From positions 24,977,881 through 25,041,880 of the forward strand of contig OY776131.1 in the NCBI GenBank assembly GCA_963675135.1: a stretch of 64,000 nucleotides of DNA, in the 5' to 3' direction. This DNA is from Galeopsis tetrahit (Eukaryota; Streptophyta; Magnoliopsida; Lamiales; Lamiaceae). Of the stretch, positions 1 to 10,589 are shown piece by piece. Every line of letters starts with the position of its first letter. Positions within the stretch are counted from its first letter, which is position 1. Made by a program: the position numbers and the translations under genes. The notes under the pieces are model-generated. The model was given only the letters and a program-made list of their open reading frames with translations. It searched no databases and was not told the DNA's origin.

Positions 1-1013
1 TTCACTTTTTCGATTAACGTCCTTTTTGGTCCAATTTACATCCTTTTTGCCGGAAATTTTTCAAACTCACCGGAATTTGAGGAATAAATTGGGATTCCAG
101 CAAAATAGTCCAATTTACGTCCTTTAAGTTTGAAAATTAAAATTTAATAAATAAATTTTCTAAAAATATCATTCGAAATTTTAAAATATTATTAAAAATC
201 CGAAAATATCATTAAAATTAAAAACTATAAAATGTGTAAAATAAAATTTAAAATATATTGTTTAATTTTTTAAAAATCTCATTAAAATTTATAAAATGTG
301 TTAAATGAAAATAAAAAAATTTACAATTCAAAAAATAAAAAATGTTTAACTTAAAATTAAGAAATTCAAAATCTCATTAAAAATTCTAAAAATCTCTTTA
401 ATTTTTAAAAAATGTGTAGATTAAATATTAAAAATTCTAAAACCCAATAAGAATAATAAAAATTATTAAAAAATTAGACTTGATTCGGACTCATCCGCCA
501 TTATAGTTTTTCTCGAACTCCTAATTTTTTTTTGTATTCCAGCCTTGATTGATGGTAGAACCGTGTCAAATTCACTTTAATGAGGTTTTTAGAATGATAT
601 AATTTTTTATTTTATTTAAACATTTTTAAAATTTTAATTTATAGATTTTTTATATTTAAAATTTTATGTTTTTCTGAGATTTTTAGAAATTTTTTATTTT
701 TAATTTACAAAATTTTCAACTTTTAGATTTTTTATTTTTATTTTACACAATTTATAAATTTTAATGATATTTTTTTTTAATGAGATTTTTAATTTTTTTC
801 TGAATTTTTTAATTATTAATTTCTAATTTTTAAACTTAAAGGACGTAAATTGGACTATTTGACCGGAATTCCAATTTTCCGGCGATAAGGATATAAATTG
901 GACTTAAAAGGACATAAATTGGACACCGTAGGACGTAAATTGAAAAAGTGAAAACTTAAAGGATATAAACTGGATTAGGCCTAAGTTACAGGACGTAAAA
1001 TGAAATTTTCTCT
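1..1013. mobile_element. Long-inverted-repeat (foldback) MITE, family E, copy 1, left end outside window
   Basis: The left part carries several direct units of the type CCAATTTACGTCCTTT and the right part (about 840-1013) carries their reverse complements (GGACGTAAATTGG), so the two halves can fold back on each other. The middle is very AT-rich and has no convincing ORF. A second copy at 24190-25298 lies in the opposite orientation and shows the full structure with a 9-bp target duplication, which suggests a non-autonomous Mutator-type element. The outermost left bases of this copy are missing because the window starts inside it. Confidence 0.75.
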
Positions 1014-1658
1014 ATTACAATGCACGTATTTTAGTTTTCTCATACATTATTATTTGTTGATAGATTGAACTATAGAAAATTTTCATAATAAATTTAAGGT
1101 CATTGGAATTGTAAAAAATCTCAACAATCATAAAAATTCAATAGGACAACTAATGTTTTTTCTTCTTGTTGATAATTTGATACCCTCTTAGAGTCAGTAA
1201 AACTTTACTTTTTCAATGTAAGATCTAAAAAAATGTGGAAGCTACTTATAATAACAATTAAACTCAGAAAAAAAAATATTATTGTTCGTAAAAAAAGGAA
1301 TATAAAGCTAAAAATAATAACAATTTTAAACCAATAAAAAAAAGAACATCAAAAAATTATGCACATAAAGAAAATCAAAACTAAAAAGAAAAATAAGATT
1401 TTGGAATTTATGTACGTATAAAAAAAAATCATATATTGAATTACTTAAAAAAAAAATCACAAATAATGTATATACCAACATTATAAAACATAAATCCTAT
1501 AGAAGAGCAAAATATTAATAAATACGTCAGATTTAACACAATTTATATCGAGAAATTGAATAATAAAAAAAATATATAAATTAAAAGAGAACCAAACTCA
1601 ACGTTATCCAAAAAAAAAAATCATCCCCTAGCATCACCTCTAGTACTGAAACCAAAAC
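1014..1658. other. AT-rich spacer, no gene seen
   Basis: Low-complexity AT-rich DNA with many A runs. No ORF with recognisable content. Its segment 1509-1551 resembles 3244-3290, on the far side of the next LTR element, so the target locus already held two similar copies before that insertion. Confidence 0.6.
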
Positions 1659-1663
1659 ATATT

Positions 1664-1890
1664 TGTGAAATCTCATAACAAGAAGAAATTGTATAGAGTG
1701 CATATTGAGAAAATTTAGGAATATAGAAGAATTACATTAGAATTACATGATCAAAATTATTATCATCCCTCCTCTTATATAGAGGGGAATTTACAATATG
1801 GAAGTTACAACTACTAAAATACTAGAAGTTATAACTAAAACAACTACTCTAACTAATATTATCATTTGTTGTATTTGGTGTTATTCTTCA
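1664..1890 (-). repeat. 3' LTR of the small LTR element
   Basis: 227 bp, near-identical to 3019-3245. A TATATAAG box lies on the minus strand at about 1774-1781. The flanking ATATT is duplicated beyond the other LTR. Confidence 0.85.
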
Positions 1891-2425
1891 CACCCTCCCA
1901 CAAGATGGAAATGGATGGTAAGAAATTTCATCTTGAACTTGTTCTTCAAAAAAAACTTCAAACCATTACAAGTAGCGTGGGTGCAATGTTATCAACAATG
2001 AAGAGGTAGCCTTCGAGAATAGAATCCAACACCAAATTGAACATTTGAACGTTGATGTAGAGAGTAGACAAATGATGCAACGTAAAGAAGGAAATACAAA
2101 ACAAAAGGTATTTCATATATGGAGTGTTACAATGTTTACAATACTAAAATGCATTAGGAATACAAAAGAGCCTAATCTATATTTATAGACTAAGTAACAA
2201 CTAGTAGTTACTAACTAACCACTAACTATTCAAACTAACTAACAAAGGGAAGTTACAAAAGAAAACAATACATGTTTATTGTGTTTAGTATAAGCACACT
2301 ACTTTATATTACCCTTTACACCCCCCCTCAAAATGAGAGTGGATGTCAATCAACCTCATTTTGACAATGTGAGTGATGATCAATCTCCAAACGTCGAGAA
2401 TCGACCGAAAACAACACAAAAATCC

Positions 2426-2525
2426 ACCAGCCACATATGCTTCATTCTTGAGCACTCGTTGATGAAGGTACTTTGCACAAAATTTGGCAACTACCTTACC
2501 TCCATGTCCATCATAGACACCAATA
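2426..2525 (-). pseudogene. PP2C protein phosphatase fragment captured in LTR element
   Basis: A 125-codon minus-strand frame (2309-2686) contains a stretch beginning GVYDGHGGKVVAKFCAKYLH and running on through about 32 residues to EAYVAG. This is the conserved early segment of plant PP2C Ser/Thr phosphatases. DGHGG carries a metal-binding Asp, and the residues after it match the usual family pattern. Similarity stops abruptly on both sides: upstream residues look like translated AT-rich DNA and downstream ones do not continue into the expected PP2C sequence. The piece is about 100 bp of a roughly 300-400 residue enzyme, so it cannot be active. Its place between LTRs indicates transduction by the retroelement. 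The parent gene is not in this window. Confidence 0.8.
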
Positions 2526-3006
2526 ATCGAATTCATCCAATCCGTGGTGAGAATTCCACAAATATTCCAAAAAAAAATGGAATCGTGATAAACACGAAAA
2601 AATCGATTTCGAATTAACATGAAATCAAATATAAAACTCACGAGGATATAACTCGCAAAGAAATGAGTATTAAACTCAAGAAACACAAAAAAGAATTCGA
2701 ATCAAGATAAAATCGAATCCAAAAATTCACGAGCATAGAACCCGCAAAGAAATTGAGTATAAAACTCAAAGAAATGAGCATAGAACTCTAAAAATTCGAA
2801 TCAAGATGAAATAGAATTTAAAATTCACGAGCATAAAACCCGTAAAGAAGAAATCTCGAAAAGAGAAAAAAAAATTCAAATCCATCAAAGATTTGGCAGA
2901 AATGAGTATAAAACTCAAGAAATTCGGAAATTTATTCATACCGAATTACGGAAACGTACCTAGATCGACGAACATATTTAATCGATCATAAATTAATCCA
3001 TACATA

Positions 3007-3018
3007 GCTCCGATACCA
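3007..3018 (-). promoter_or_regulatory. Primer-binding site (initiator tRNA-Met type)
   Basis: Minus strand TGGTATCGGAGC, one base from the canonical TGGTATCAGAGC, directly inside the 5' LTR. Confidence 0.75.
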
Positions 3019-3245
3019 TGTGAAATCTCATAACAAGAAGAAATTGTATAGAGTGCATATTGAGAGAATTTAGGAATATAGAAGAATTACATTAGAATTA
3101 CATGATCAAAATGATTATCATCCCTCCTCTTATATAGAGGGGAATTTACAATATGGAAGTTACAACTACTAAAATACTAGAAGTTATAACTAAAACAACT
3201 ACTCTAACTAATATTATCATTTGTTGTATTTGGTGTTATTCTTCA
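3019..3245 (-). repeat. 5' LTR of the small LTR element
   Basis: 227 bp. It follows the primer-binding site in the minus-strand reading. Its TATATAAG box at about 3129-3136 would be the promoter of the element. Only a couple of differences from the other LTR are visible, which points to a recent insertion. Confidence 0.85.
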
Positions 3246-3250
3246 ATATT

Positions 3251-4260
3251 AATACATACGTCAGATTTTGGTCCAATTTATATCTAGTAAGAACTGAGAG
3301 AGAATATACCGAAGAAGAAGAGGCTGAATCAATGTAGAGAGGAAATGAGAGAGAATATACAGCAGAAAAAGCACAGGAGAAGAGGGCGAAGAGGGCCGAT
3401 CATAAAACATGCATGAAGTCGGCAATCGGCAACTGAGAAAATAGAGATGAGCAAAAGACACCATTTATATGAAGAATTGAGAGAGAAGAGAAAGAGAAAC
3501 TGAAAGAGAATGTAGGGAGGAAGAAGAGACAGAACGGATTCTTTAAAAAAAAAACTGTCAAAAACATTTAAATAAAAATATGCAAAAGAAAAAAAAAACT
3601 ATAAAAAAACCGACTCACAGAAATGCAGAATTTCAAAATAAAAAGAGGAGAGAAAGCCACGTAGATACAAAAAAACTGTGAAATATACATTGTAAAGATT
3701 TTTTTTAAATAGTAAAAAACTTACCTTAAAAGATTACAAAAATTACAATATAAATTGGAGAAATCACTGTTTATAAACATGCAACAAAAAAAAAAAAGTC
3801 AATCGTGAATGTTTAAAGTGAGAATTTTTTTTTTTTTGCAAAGGGGGTGATATATTGGCCAAACTTATTTTTGTAAATTCTTCGAAACTGCGAAAATATA
3901 GAAGAAGGAAATTTAATGGATTCTCCTAAACTACAAAAATAAAAAATTAAGAATAAGAACAAAAAAAAAAGATACAGGAGCATGAAAACCTACAATGGTG
4001 AATTGGTGGGATATCGATGAAAATTAAAAGAGATTTCTGCAATTATTCGCATGGTGGGCATAGGTTAGAAGAAAAGATGGATAAAGGTGAAAGATAAAAA
4101 ATAACCGCTAATAAAAAAATAAGGGATAAGAGAAAAGAATAAATAAAGAGACAAAATTTTAAAATAACGGGAAAGGAGGTTACATAGTTTTAAGGATAAA
4201 AGATAACTTTTGAAAAAAAAAAAACTGTCAAATTAAATTTTTAAAAAAAAATTAACATAA
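3251..4260. other. AT-rich purine-rich spacer with a dispersed short repeat
   Basis: No gene seen. 3261-3530 is GA-rich (GAGAGAATATAC repeated). About 3623-3700 holds a motif (a hexamer GCAGAATTTC, then GCCACGTAG and CTGTGAAATATACATTG) that recurs at 5546-5620 and 6257-6340. Confidence 0.5.
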
Positions 4261-4269
4261 TAAAAAAAA

Positions 4270-5500
4270 GGGTTAATTCTAAATAAATACACCACTTTAA
4301 TCTCAGTATCAATTTAATCACGATCTTTACGATTATTTATTGTAAAAAACTCTAACCTTTCATTGTGTTGCAATTAGATACACATTTTTTTTCTCCGATC
4401 AACAATTGATGATGTTGCTTTTGCCGGAGTCTGCGTCTTTCTCACTTCTCAAACTCAATCAATCAAGTTCTTTTCTTCTAACTCTAAAAATCAAAATAAT
4501 CCAAAAAAAAGAAAAAAAAAAATCAAACTCAATAGAGTTCTTATGCGTCTTTTTCACTTCTCAAACTCAATCAATCAAAATCAATAAAACTAACCCTAAA
4601 AATCCAAAAAAAATTGTCAAGAGCTTTGTCATTCCTTATATATTTTTTTATTTTTATAGAAGAAAGACTATTTTTCTATATATTGTTTGAAAAGTTAGCA
4701 AATGGAGTAGAAGTTAGTGGAGTGGGTCTATATAATGATGACCAACACCTCTACTCAAAAGAAAGAGATTTGGGAGGGGTGATAGTGGAAGTGATACTCA
4801 AGAGAGCCGTGCTAATGAAACATGAAATGATCTGTTATTTTTGTAACATAAAACTTGAATACTTATAGTCTACAATTGCAAATGTTTTGTACATTAAACA
4901 GTCTATTTTTTTAGAATATTTTCTAGAATACTTCAAAAAAAAAAAAAAGAATATTTTCTAGAATATTTTTGTTGCAGTAATCATTAGTGTTAAACACATT
5001 AATTCCTAGAATATTTCCCTCTCTTCATAAAGCATATAAATTGATAAAATTATTTAATAATTGAAGAATTACTGAAGAAATAAACCAATAATTAATTGAG
5101 GAGGTGGTTAGAAGAGAAGAACTTGATTGAGTTTTTTTGAATGATTTTTAGTGGATTTTGAATTTTAGGGTTAGAAAAGAAGAACTTGATTGAGTTTGAA
5201 AAGTGAAGAAGACGCAGAACTTTATTGAGTTTGAGATTGAGTTTGAGAAGGGAAGAAGAAAATTTGATTGAGTTTGAGAAGAAGAAGAACTTGATTGAGT
5301 TTAAGAGAAGACGCAGAAGAAGCGAGAGTTTTATTTTTATAAAGTTTTATTTTTATTTTTATAAAGTGTAATCTGATGTGGAAAATAAAAAAAATCTGTG
5401 TAATATGACGTGGCTTGTCAATCCATGGTTGACCGGAGAAAAAAAAATGTGTATCTAATTGCAACACAATAAAGTTCGTGTATTTATTTAGAATTAACCC
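4270..5500. mobile_element. Mutator-type MITE, family A, copy 1
   Basis: Terminal inverted repeats over 100 bp long begin GGGTTAATTCTAAATAAA and end with the reverse complement at GAATTAACCC. The 9-bp direct duplication TAAAAAAAA flanks it (4261-4269, 5501-5509), which is the target-site size of Mutator-like elements. The inverted repeats include the blocks GTGTTGCAATTAGATACAC and a CCGG-containing segment. The interior has repeated AACTTGATTGAGTTTG units and no transposase, so it is non-autonomous. A sister copy is at 52573-53635. Confidence 0.88.
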
Positions 5501-5509
5501 TAAAAAAAA

Positions 5510-6922
5510 AAAAAAAAAAAAGTAAAATCACAGAAATTATAAGAATGCAGGATTTCAAATTAAAGAGATGTGGAGTATGCCACATAAGCAGTTTTAAAAC
5601 TGTGAAATAGATAAAATTCAAACACTTTATTTAAAATAATTAAAATACATGAAAGTTAACTTGTACATCTTCAAAGGCGCTGTTGAATTGAATAGATCTG
5701 CGAAGGAACCTACAATTTCAAACATAATTTATTAGGGAACAAAAAAATATAGACAGAAACAATGGAAAAAAACAGAAACAGATAAAAAATGACTTGGAAA
5801 TCAATAAGATTGAGTAAAAGAACGCACCTGTACATCTTAGAAGGCGCTGTTGAATAGATTTTCGAAGTAACCTACACTTTCAAACATGATTTATTGGGGA
5901 AGAGAAAAATATAGACATAAACAATAGAAAAAAGAGTGAAACAGATGTAACAGAGAAAAAATATAGAAATAAACAGATCTGCCTCTGCTCAGGTGGGGAA
6001 GAGAAAAATATAGACAGAAACAATGGAAAAAAGTGTGAAACAAATGTAACAGAGAAAAAATATAGACATACTTGTTACGAAAATATGAGAAGAACAGTTT
6101 GAGTGAAGATAGGTTAGAGAGAGAAAAGAATGCAGAGAGATAGGAAGAGGGGATATGAGAGAGAAAACGGAGAGAGAAAAATAATTTTACACACAAATTT
6201 TTATTAATATTAAACAGAGAAAGATAAAATAAGCAGTTACATCAAACGAAAGAAATTGCAGGATTTCAAAATAAACAAATTTAGAGTAAGCCACGTAGGA
6301 AAGAGAAATACTGTCAAATATACATTGTAAAGAATTACAGTTTTCTTTAATATTCTTTAAAAAAAAAAAATACATATTTTTAAAATTTCCTTAAATTTTT
6401 ATTTTCTCTCTATTTCTTTAATATTCTTTAAAAAAATTTAATTCTTTAATATTCTAATTTTCTTAAAATTTACAATTCTTTTTTCTTTTCTCTCTCCTCT
6501 CTCCAACTTTTCTCTCGCTGTTTTTTTTTAAATTATTTTTTCAATTTTCTCCCCTCTCTCTCCCATATTTCTCGGTCTCCTCTATTTAATTTTTTTTATT
6601 TACAGTTTTTTTTTTACATTTTGGTTAAATTATTTTTTCAAATCTTCCTTATTTCACTATCTCAATTCTTTTTCTTTTACATTTTTGTTAAATTATTTTT
6701 TTCTCGATCTTTTTTTTTCTTTTACATTTTTTAATTATTTTTTCGGTTCTCTCTCTCTCATATTTTTCTGTCTTCTCTATTTAATTTTTTTTATTTACAG
6801 TTTTCATTAATAAAAGTTATTTTTTTTTTAATTATTTTTTTTGTTCTCTCCTCTCTCTCTCTCTCATATTTCTCTATCCTCTATTTAATTTTTTTTATTT
6901 ACAGTTTTCATTAATAAAAGTT
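5510..6922. other. Non-coding low-complexity region with local duplications
   Basis: No gene seen. 5670-5760 and 5826-5910 are diverged copies (AAGGCGCTGTTGAAT...). 5900-5970 and 6000-6065 repeat an AAAATATAGACA..AACAGAGAAAA unit. 6470-6922 is pyrimidine-rich, with three copies of a TCTATTTAATTTTTTTTATT..ACAG unit that recurs at 23520-23550. Confidence 0.5.
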
Positions 6923-6923
6923 A

Positions 6924-7044
6924 CTCCCTTCGTCCAATTTTATTTTTCCCACTTTCTTTTTTTGGTTGTCCAATTTTATTATGCCCATACCTTTTTTGAA
7001 ACAATACTATTCATACTACTTTATCTCCACCCTTCTACCATCAC
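6924..7044. mobile_element. Stowaway-like MITE, left part only
   Basis: Starts with CTCCCTTCGTCC after TA, the usual Stowaway terminus. It is cut after about 120 bp by the Harbinger end at 7048. The matching right end was not found, consistent with later truncation of this nest. Confidence 0.55.
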
Positions 7045-7047
7045 TTA

Positions 7048-8115
7048 GGCCATCTCCAATCCTCGGACTCAAATTGCCACCAAAATCATCAATTTGCCAC
7101 CAAATTTGAGTCAAATAGTAAAATCATCTCCAATCATCAAACTCAAATTTTAATGTTATCTTTTTTTATTTATATTTTATTAAATATTTGTTTATCATCA
7201 GATATATAATTTCATATTTATATTTAAATTAAATTAAATTAATTAAACAAAAATAAAGTGATATATTTAATATAAAAATATTAAAAAAAAATCAATGAAA
7301 CAAAACACCAAATTAAATTGCATAAAATATAAATTACATCACAATTTCAACAAAATGTAATACTTAAAAATATAAATTACATATTTCTAACCATTAACTT
7401 TCAAAATTAGAAAATTCTTCCCAAAGATGTTCAATCAATGCATTTCGAAGTTCGAAATGAGCATCTGCATCTCTAATTTTTTTATATCGACGAAGAAAAT
7501 CTTGAAATCTTGAAGTTTCATTACTTGCCATTTCTACATTTGGAGTTGACACTTCTCTCGCTTCTACAATCGGAGCGCTGAGATCATGTTCGTCCTCAAT
7601 AATCATATTATGCATTATTATGCATGCAGTCATTATTTCTTGCAAATCACTTGTCATAAAAAAACGAGCAGGATTTGCTACAATTGCTAATCGACTTTGG
7701 AGAACTCCAAATGCGCGTTCCACATCTTTTCTGCAAGATTCTTGCTTCATTGCAAAATATTACTTTTTTGGTCCACGTGGATCACGAATTGTTTGCACAA
7801 GAGTTGACCATTTGGGGTATATACCATCTGCTAAATAACACCCCATGTTGTATTCTTTTCCTTGAATAACATAATATGCAGGAGGAGTAATACCTCTCGT
7901 AAGATGTGAGAACAGATGAGATTTCTCCAACACATTGATATCCTTATTAGTTCTTGGCATACCAAAATACGCATGCCATATCCAAAGATCATAATCTGCA
8001 ACAGCTTCAAGTATGATGGTTGGAGAACCACTACGACCTGCGTATTGCCCAGCCCATGCTGTAGGACAATTTTTCCACGTCCAGTGCATATAATCAAGAC
8101 TGCCTAACATTCTTA
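7048..8115 (-). mobile_element. PIF/Harbinger element, truncated
   Basis: The left terminus GGCCATCTCCAATCC follows TTA (7045-7047), the 3-bp target typical of PIF/Harbinger elements. Subterminal copies of ATCTCCAATC follow within 100 bp. A minus-strand transposase remnant occupies 7394-8110. The right part is replaced from about 8116-8121 by unrelated GC-rich DNA, so the N-terminal coding part, the Myb-like ORF and the right terminus are gone. Confidence 0.75.
7394..8110 (-). pseudogene. Harbinger transposase (DDE nuclease), C-terminal two thirds, one nonsense codon
   Basis: Cut-and-paste nuclease that would act with a Myb-like partner on Harbinger ends. Two minus-strand frames, 7760-8110 and 7394-7750, are in the same phase and separated only by a TAA at 7760-7762. 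The first part contains LDYMHWTWKNCP, GQYAGRSG, PTIILEAVADYDLWIWHAYF and the segment TNKDINVL, which hold the first catalytic Asp residues of the DDE fold. The second part holds CRKDVERAFGVLQSRLAIVA, with the final acidic catalytic residue, then ACIIMHNMIIEDE. All are hallmarks of the plant PIF/Harbinger family. The N-terminal third is missing at 8110, where a GC-rich sequence begins. A single stop and otherwise clean reading suggest loss of function was fairly recent. Confidence 0.88.
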
Positions 8116-8120
8116 TTGTT

Positions 8121-8260
8121 TAGACTTGTCAAAACGGGCCGGTGGGGCGGGGCGGGCCAAAACCACAAAAGCCCGCCATTTGGCGGGGCGGGGCGGGCCA
8201 GCCCGTTTGCAAGGCGGGCTACCAAAACCCCAACCCAACCCAAAAATGGGCGGGCCAACA
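8121..8260. mobile_element. hAT-like element terminus, GC-rich, partner end not found
   Basis: Starts TAGACTTGTCAAAACGGGCC, similar to plant hAT/Ac-like ends, then dense GGGCGGG and GCCCGCC motifs in both orientations typical of subterminal transposase-binding arrays. It is very GC-rich against an AT-rich background. No reverse-complement terminus (GACAAGTCTA) was found downstream. It truncates the Harbinger transposase. Confidence 0.45.
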
Positions 8261-8335
8261 ATTTTTTATTTTTTTTTTACAAAATGTTTATTAAATTCAT
8301 CAAGAAACATAAAAAATTACCGTATATATATTTAT

Positions 8336-9672
8336 GGGATTATATTTTTTTTAGTCCATTAGATTACCATGTTTTTAAATTTAGTCCATTAGATTACCAC
8401 ATTTTGAATTTAGTCCATTACGTTTCGATTAATTTTGATTTTGGTCCAGTAACATGCTATAGTAGGTTTAGCAGGTTATTTTTTAAAACACACCCCATAA
8501 AATGTTATACACACACCCAATGTTAAACACACCACACTAAAATTTAAAAAACTTTTTTTATTACTATACACATGCACCCCAATTCTTTCCTATTTTATAA
8601 ATTGTCAAAAATAATTATATTAAAAAACGTAAGAATTCAAATTAATATAAAAAATATAAATAAAATCTATAAAAAATAGCCTAAATCTTCAAAAATTAAA
8701 TAAAGCTAAAAATATTAATTAATTTTGAAGATTTAGTTGATTTTTTACTATTTTTGAAGAATTTTATTTTTATTAAAAATCAACTAAATTTTCAAAAATT
8801 ATTAAATTAACTATTTTTTAGCTTTATTAAAATTTTGAAGATTTATGTATTTTTTTTTTATAGATTTTATTTATATTTTTTATATTAATTTGAATTCTTA
8901 CTTTTTTTTAATTAAATTATTTTTGATAATTTATTAAATATTTTTATAATTTTATTTAATTGATTTTTAAATTTTTGTGTTTAACATTTGGAGTGTATAT
9001 AATATTTATGGGGTACGTGTTAGTAGGTTCATGTAATATAAAAAAAATATTTAAAAGAAAAATAAAATAAAAAAGTTTAAAACTCCAATGCTTTGTTAAT
9101 GTTTCATTTGCCTTCTAAATTCTATAAAAATGTCGATAAAACTCATATTACTATTTATTGAAAACAAGAGAGGCTTCGCTAACACACTTTCAGATGAAAA
9201 TCGAATTGTTTTCGTTGCTTGGGAAGCAGAGAATTCACAATTAATATTTTTGAAGATTTTTTAATAAAAATAAAAATCTTCAAAAATAATAAAAAATCAT
9301 CTAAATCTTCAAAATTAATTAATTTTTTAAATTTATTTAATTTTTGAAGATTAGGCTATTTTTATAGATTTTATTTATATTTTTATATTAATTTGAATTC
9401 TTACGTTTTTTAATTTAATTATTTTTGACAATTTATTAAATAGGAATGAATTGGGGTGTGTATAGTAATAACAAAAAAAAATTAAATTTTAGTGTGGTGT
9501 GTTTAACATTGGGGGTGTGTTTTAAAAAATCATCTGCTAAACCTGCTATAGCAGGTTACTGGACCAAAATCAAAATAAATTGAAACTTAATGGACTAAAT
9601 TCAAAAAGTGGTAATCTGATGGACTAAATTCAAAAACATGGTAACTTAATGGACTAAAAAAAATATAATCCC
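8336..9672. mobile_element. Mutator-type MITE, family D
   Basis: Inverted repeats of about 250 bp begin GGGATTATATTTTTTTTAGT and end in the reverse complement ATAATCCC. They contain three TTTAGTCCATTAGATTACCA-like units and the block ACATGCTATAGTAGGTTTA. The 9-bp target duplication TATATTTAT is perfect (8327-8335, 9673-9681). No transposase. The interior is AT-rich, with a further inverted pairing around 8640-9400. Confidence 0.9.
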
Positions 9673-10443
9673 TATATTTATTGTACATAATAGAAATAAA
9701 CATCAAGAATTACATTAATTATTAATTAAGAACAAAAAAAAATAAATAGAAATCTATATATATATAATAACACAATAGTGGCTTATTGGAGAAGTTCCCG
9801 CCTAAATTGCCAAAATAATAAAATATTGTTATAGTGGGGTCCACCAGTAAAATATCATCTTTTAAAATTCTTTTTCTATATCTTCCTTTATTTTCATTTT
9901 CTCCCTCCACTCTCTATACCGGTTAATTTTCCGTATCTATATCTATAAATATATAAAAAGAGGATAGTCTGCCAAGCCTCTTTTCCCGCCCATTTTTCTC
10001 TCTGTATTAAAGACACATTCTCCAAAAAGCTGCCAATCTGACAATCTATTACATGCATCCATTTTAATATTAAAATAATAATAATAATAATAATAAGTAC
10101 CTGCCTCCAGTCTTCTCTTCTGCTTCTAACTGCGAACCCTAAAAAGGGCATCCACCTCTTCATATTCCAACTACATGCCTAGAAAGGGCTTTTAATTTCT
10201 TCAGTCTTCACATGAATATTCTAGAACATAACTGCAATATAAAATCATCTTCCTACTCAACTAAAACAACTCAGCTGAAACACATTATAGTTATGTCCCC
10301 TAAATACTGTAGTTTGCCAACCTTTTAACTTGAAGGGTAAACTATGGTATCTCACCATAGAAGTTGTTACTTTAGATTACTTTTTTTCTATTTTACTCCA
10401 AGCATTTACCTTTCATCTTTTTCATTTTCAGCTTCTATTGCAG

Positions 10444-10589
10444 ATGGCCTCCTCTTTCGATTAATCCAGGAGAACGACTCTTCTAAGATACAGTGGGTTC
10501 TTCAGATTCGATTGATTCAAGCATATCGTGCACCTGCATTTGGAAACCGGAACTATCAGAGTTTAGAATGTGTATTCCACGTCACAGAG
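10444..10589 (+). pseudogene. RPA/DUF223-like OB-fold exon inside Helitron I
   Basis: The open frame across this stretch reads through WVLQIRLIQAYRAPAFGNRN and then SLECVFHV. The pattern, an IRLI..Y..P segment followed by SLECVFHD/V, resembles the first OB fold of plant replication protein A1 / DUF223 proteins, which bind single-stranded DNA. It is bounded by splice-like signals, TTGCAG before it and GAG|GTATGG after it, so it looks like one exon. I see no clear continuation exons. Autonomous plant Helitrons can encode RPA-like proteins, so it could be a Helitron relic or a captured host exon. Assignment is by motif only. Confidence 0.45.

Larger units (their letters stand above)
1664..3245 (-). 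mobile_element. Small non-autonomous LTR retrotransposon (TRIM/LARD-like) with captured gene fragment
   Basis: Two 227-bp direct repeats (1664-1890, 3019-3245) start TGTGAAATC and end ATTCTTCA on the plus strand and flank 1.13 kb. Direct 5-bp target duplications ATATT lie at 1659-1663 and 3246-3250. Next to the right repeat, GCTCCGATACCA (3007-3018) is the reverse complement of a primer-binding site for initiator tRNA-Met with one mismatch. Next to the left repeat a purine tract on the minus strand (GTGGGAGGGTG) serves as polypurine tract. The element is therefore on the minus strand. It encodes no gag or pol, so it would need proteins from a related element. A second polypurine-like tract at about 2311-2326 hints at a composite internal region. 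Confidence 0.85.

Noticed and set aside
2309..2686. Complete PP2C gene
   Set aside because: Only about 32 residues match the family, and the rest is unrelated translated DNA.
5891..6196. Serine/leucine-rich 101-residue ORF
   Set aside because: Low-complexity reading of locally repeated GA-rich DNA with no motif.
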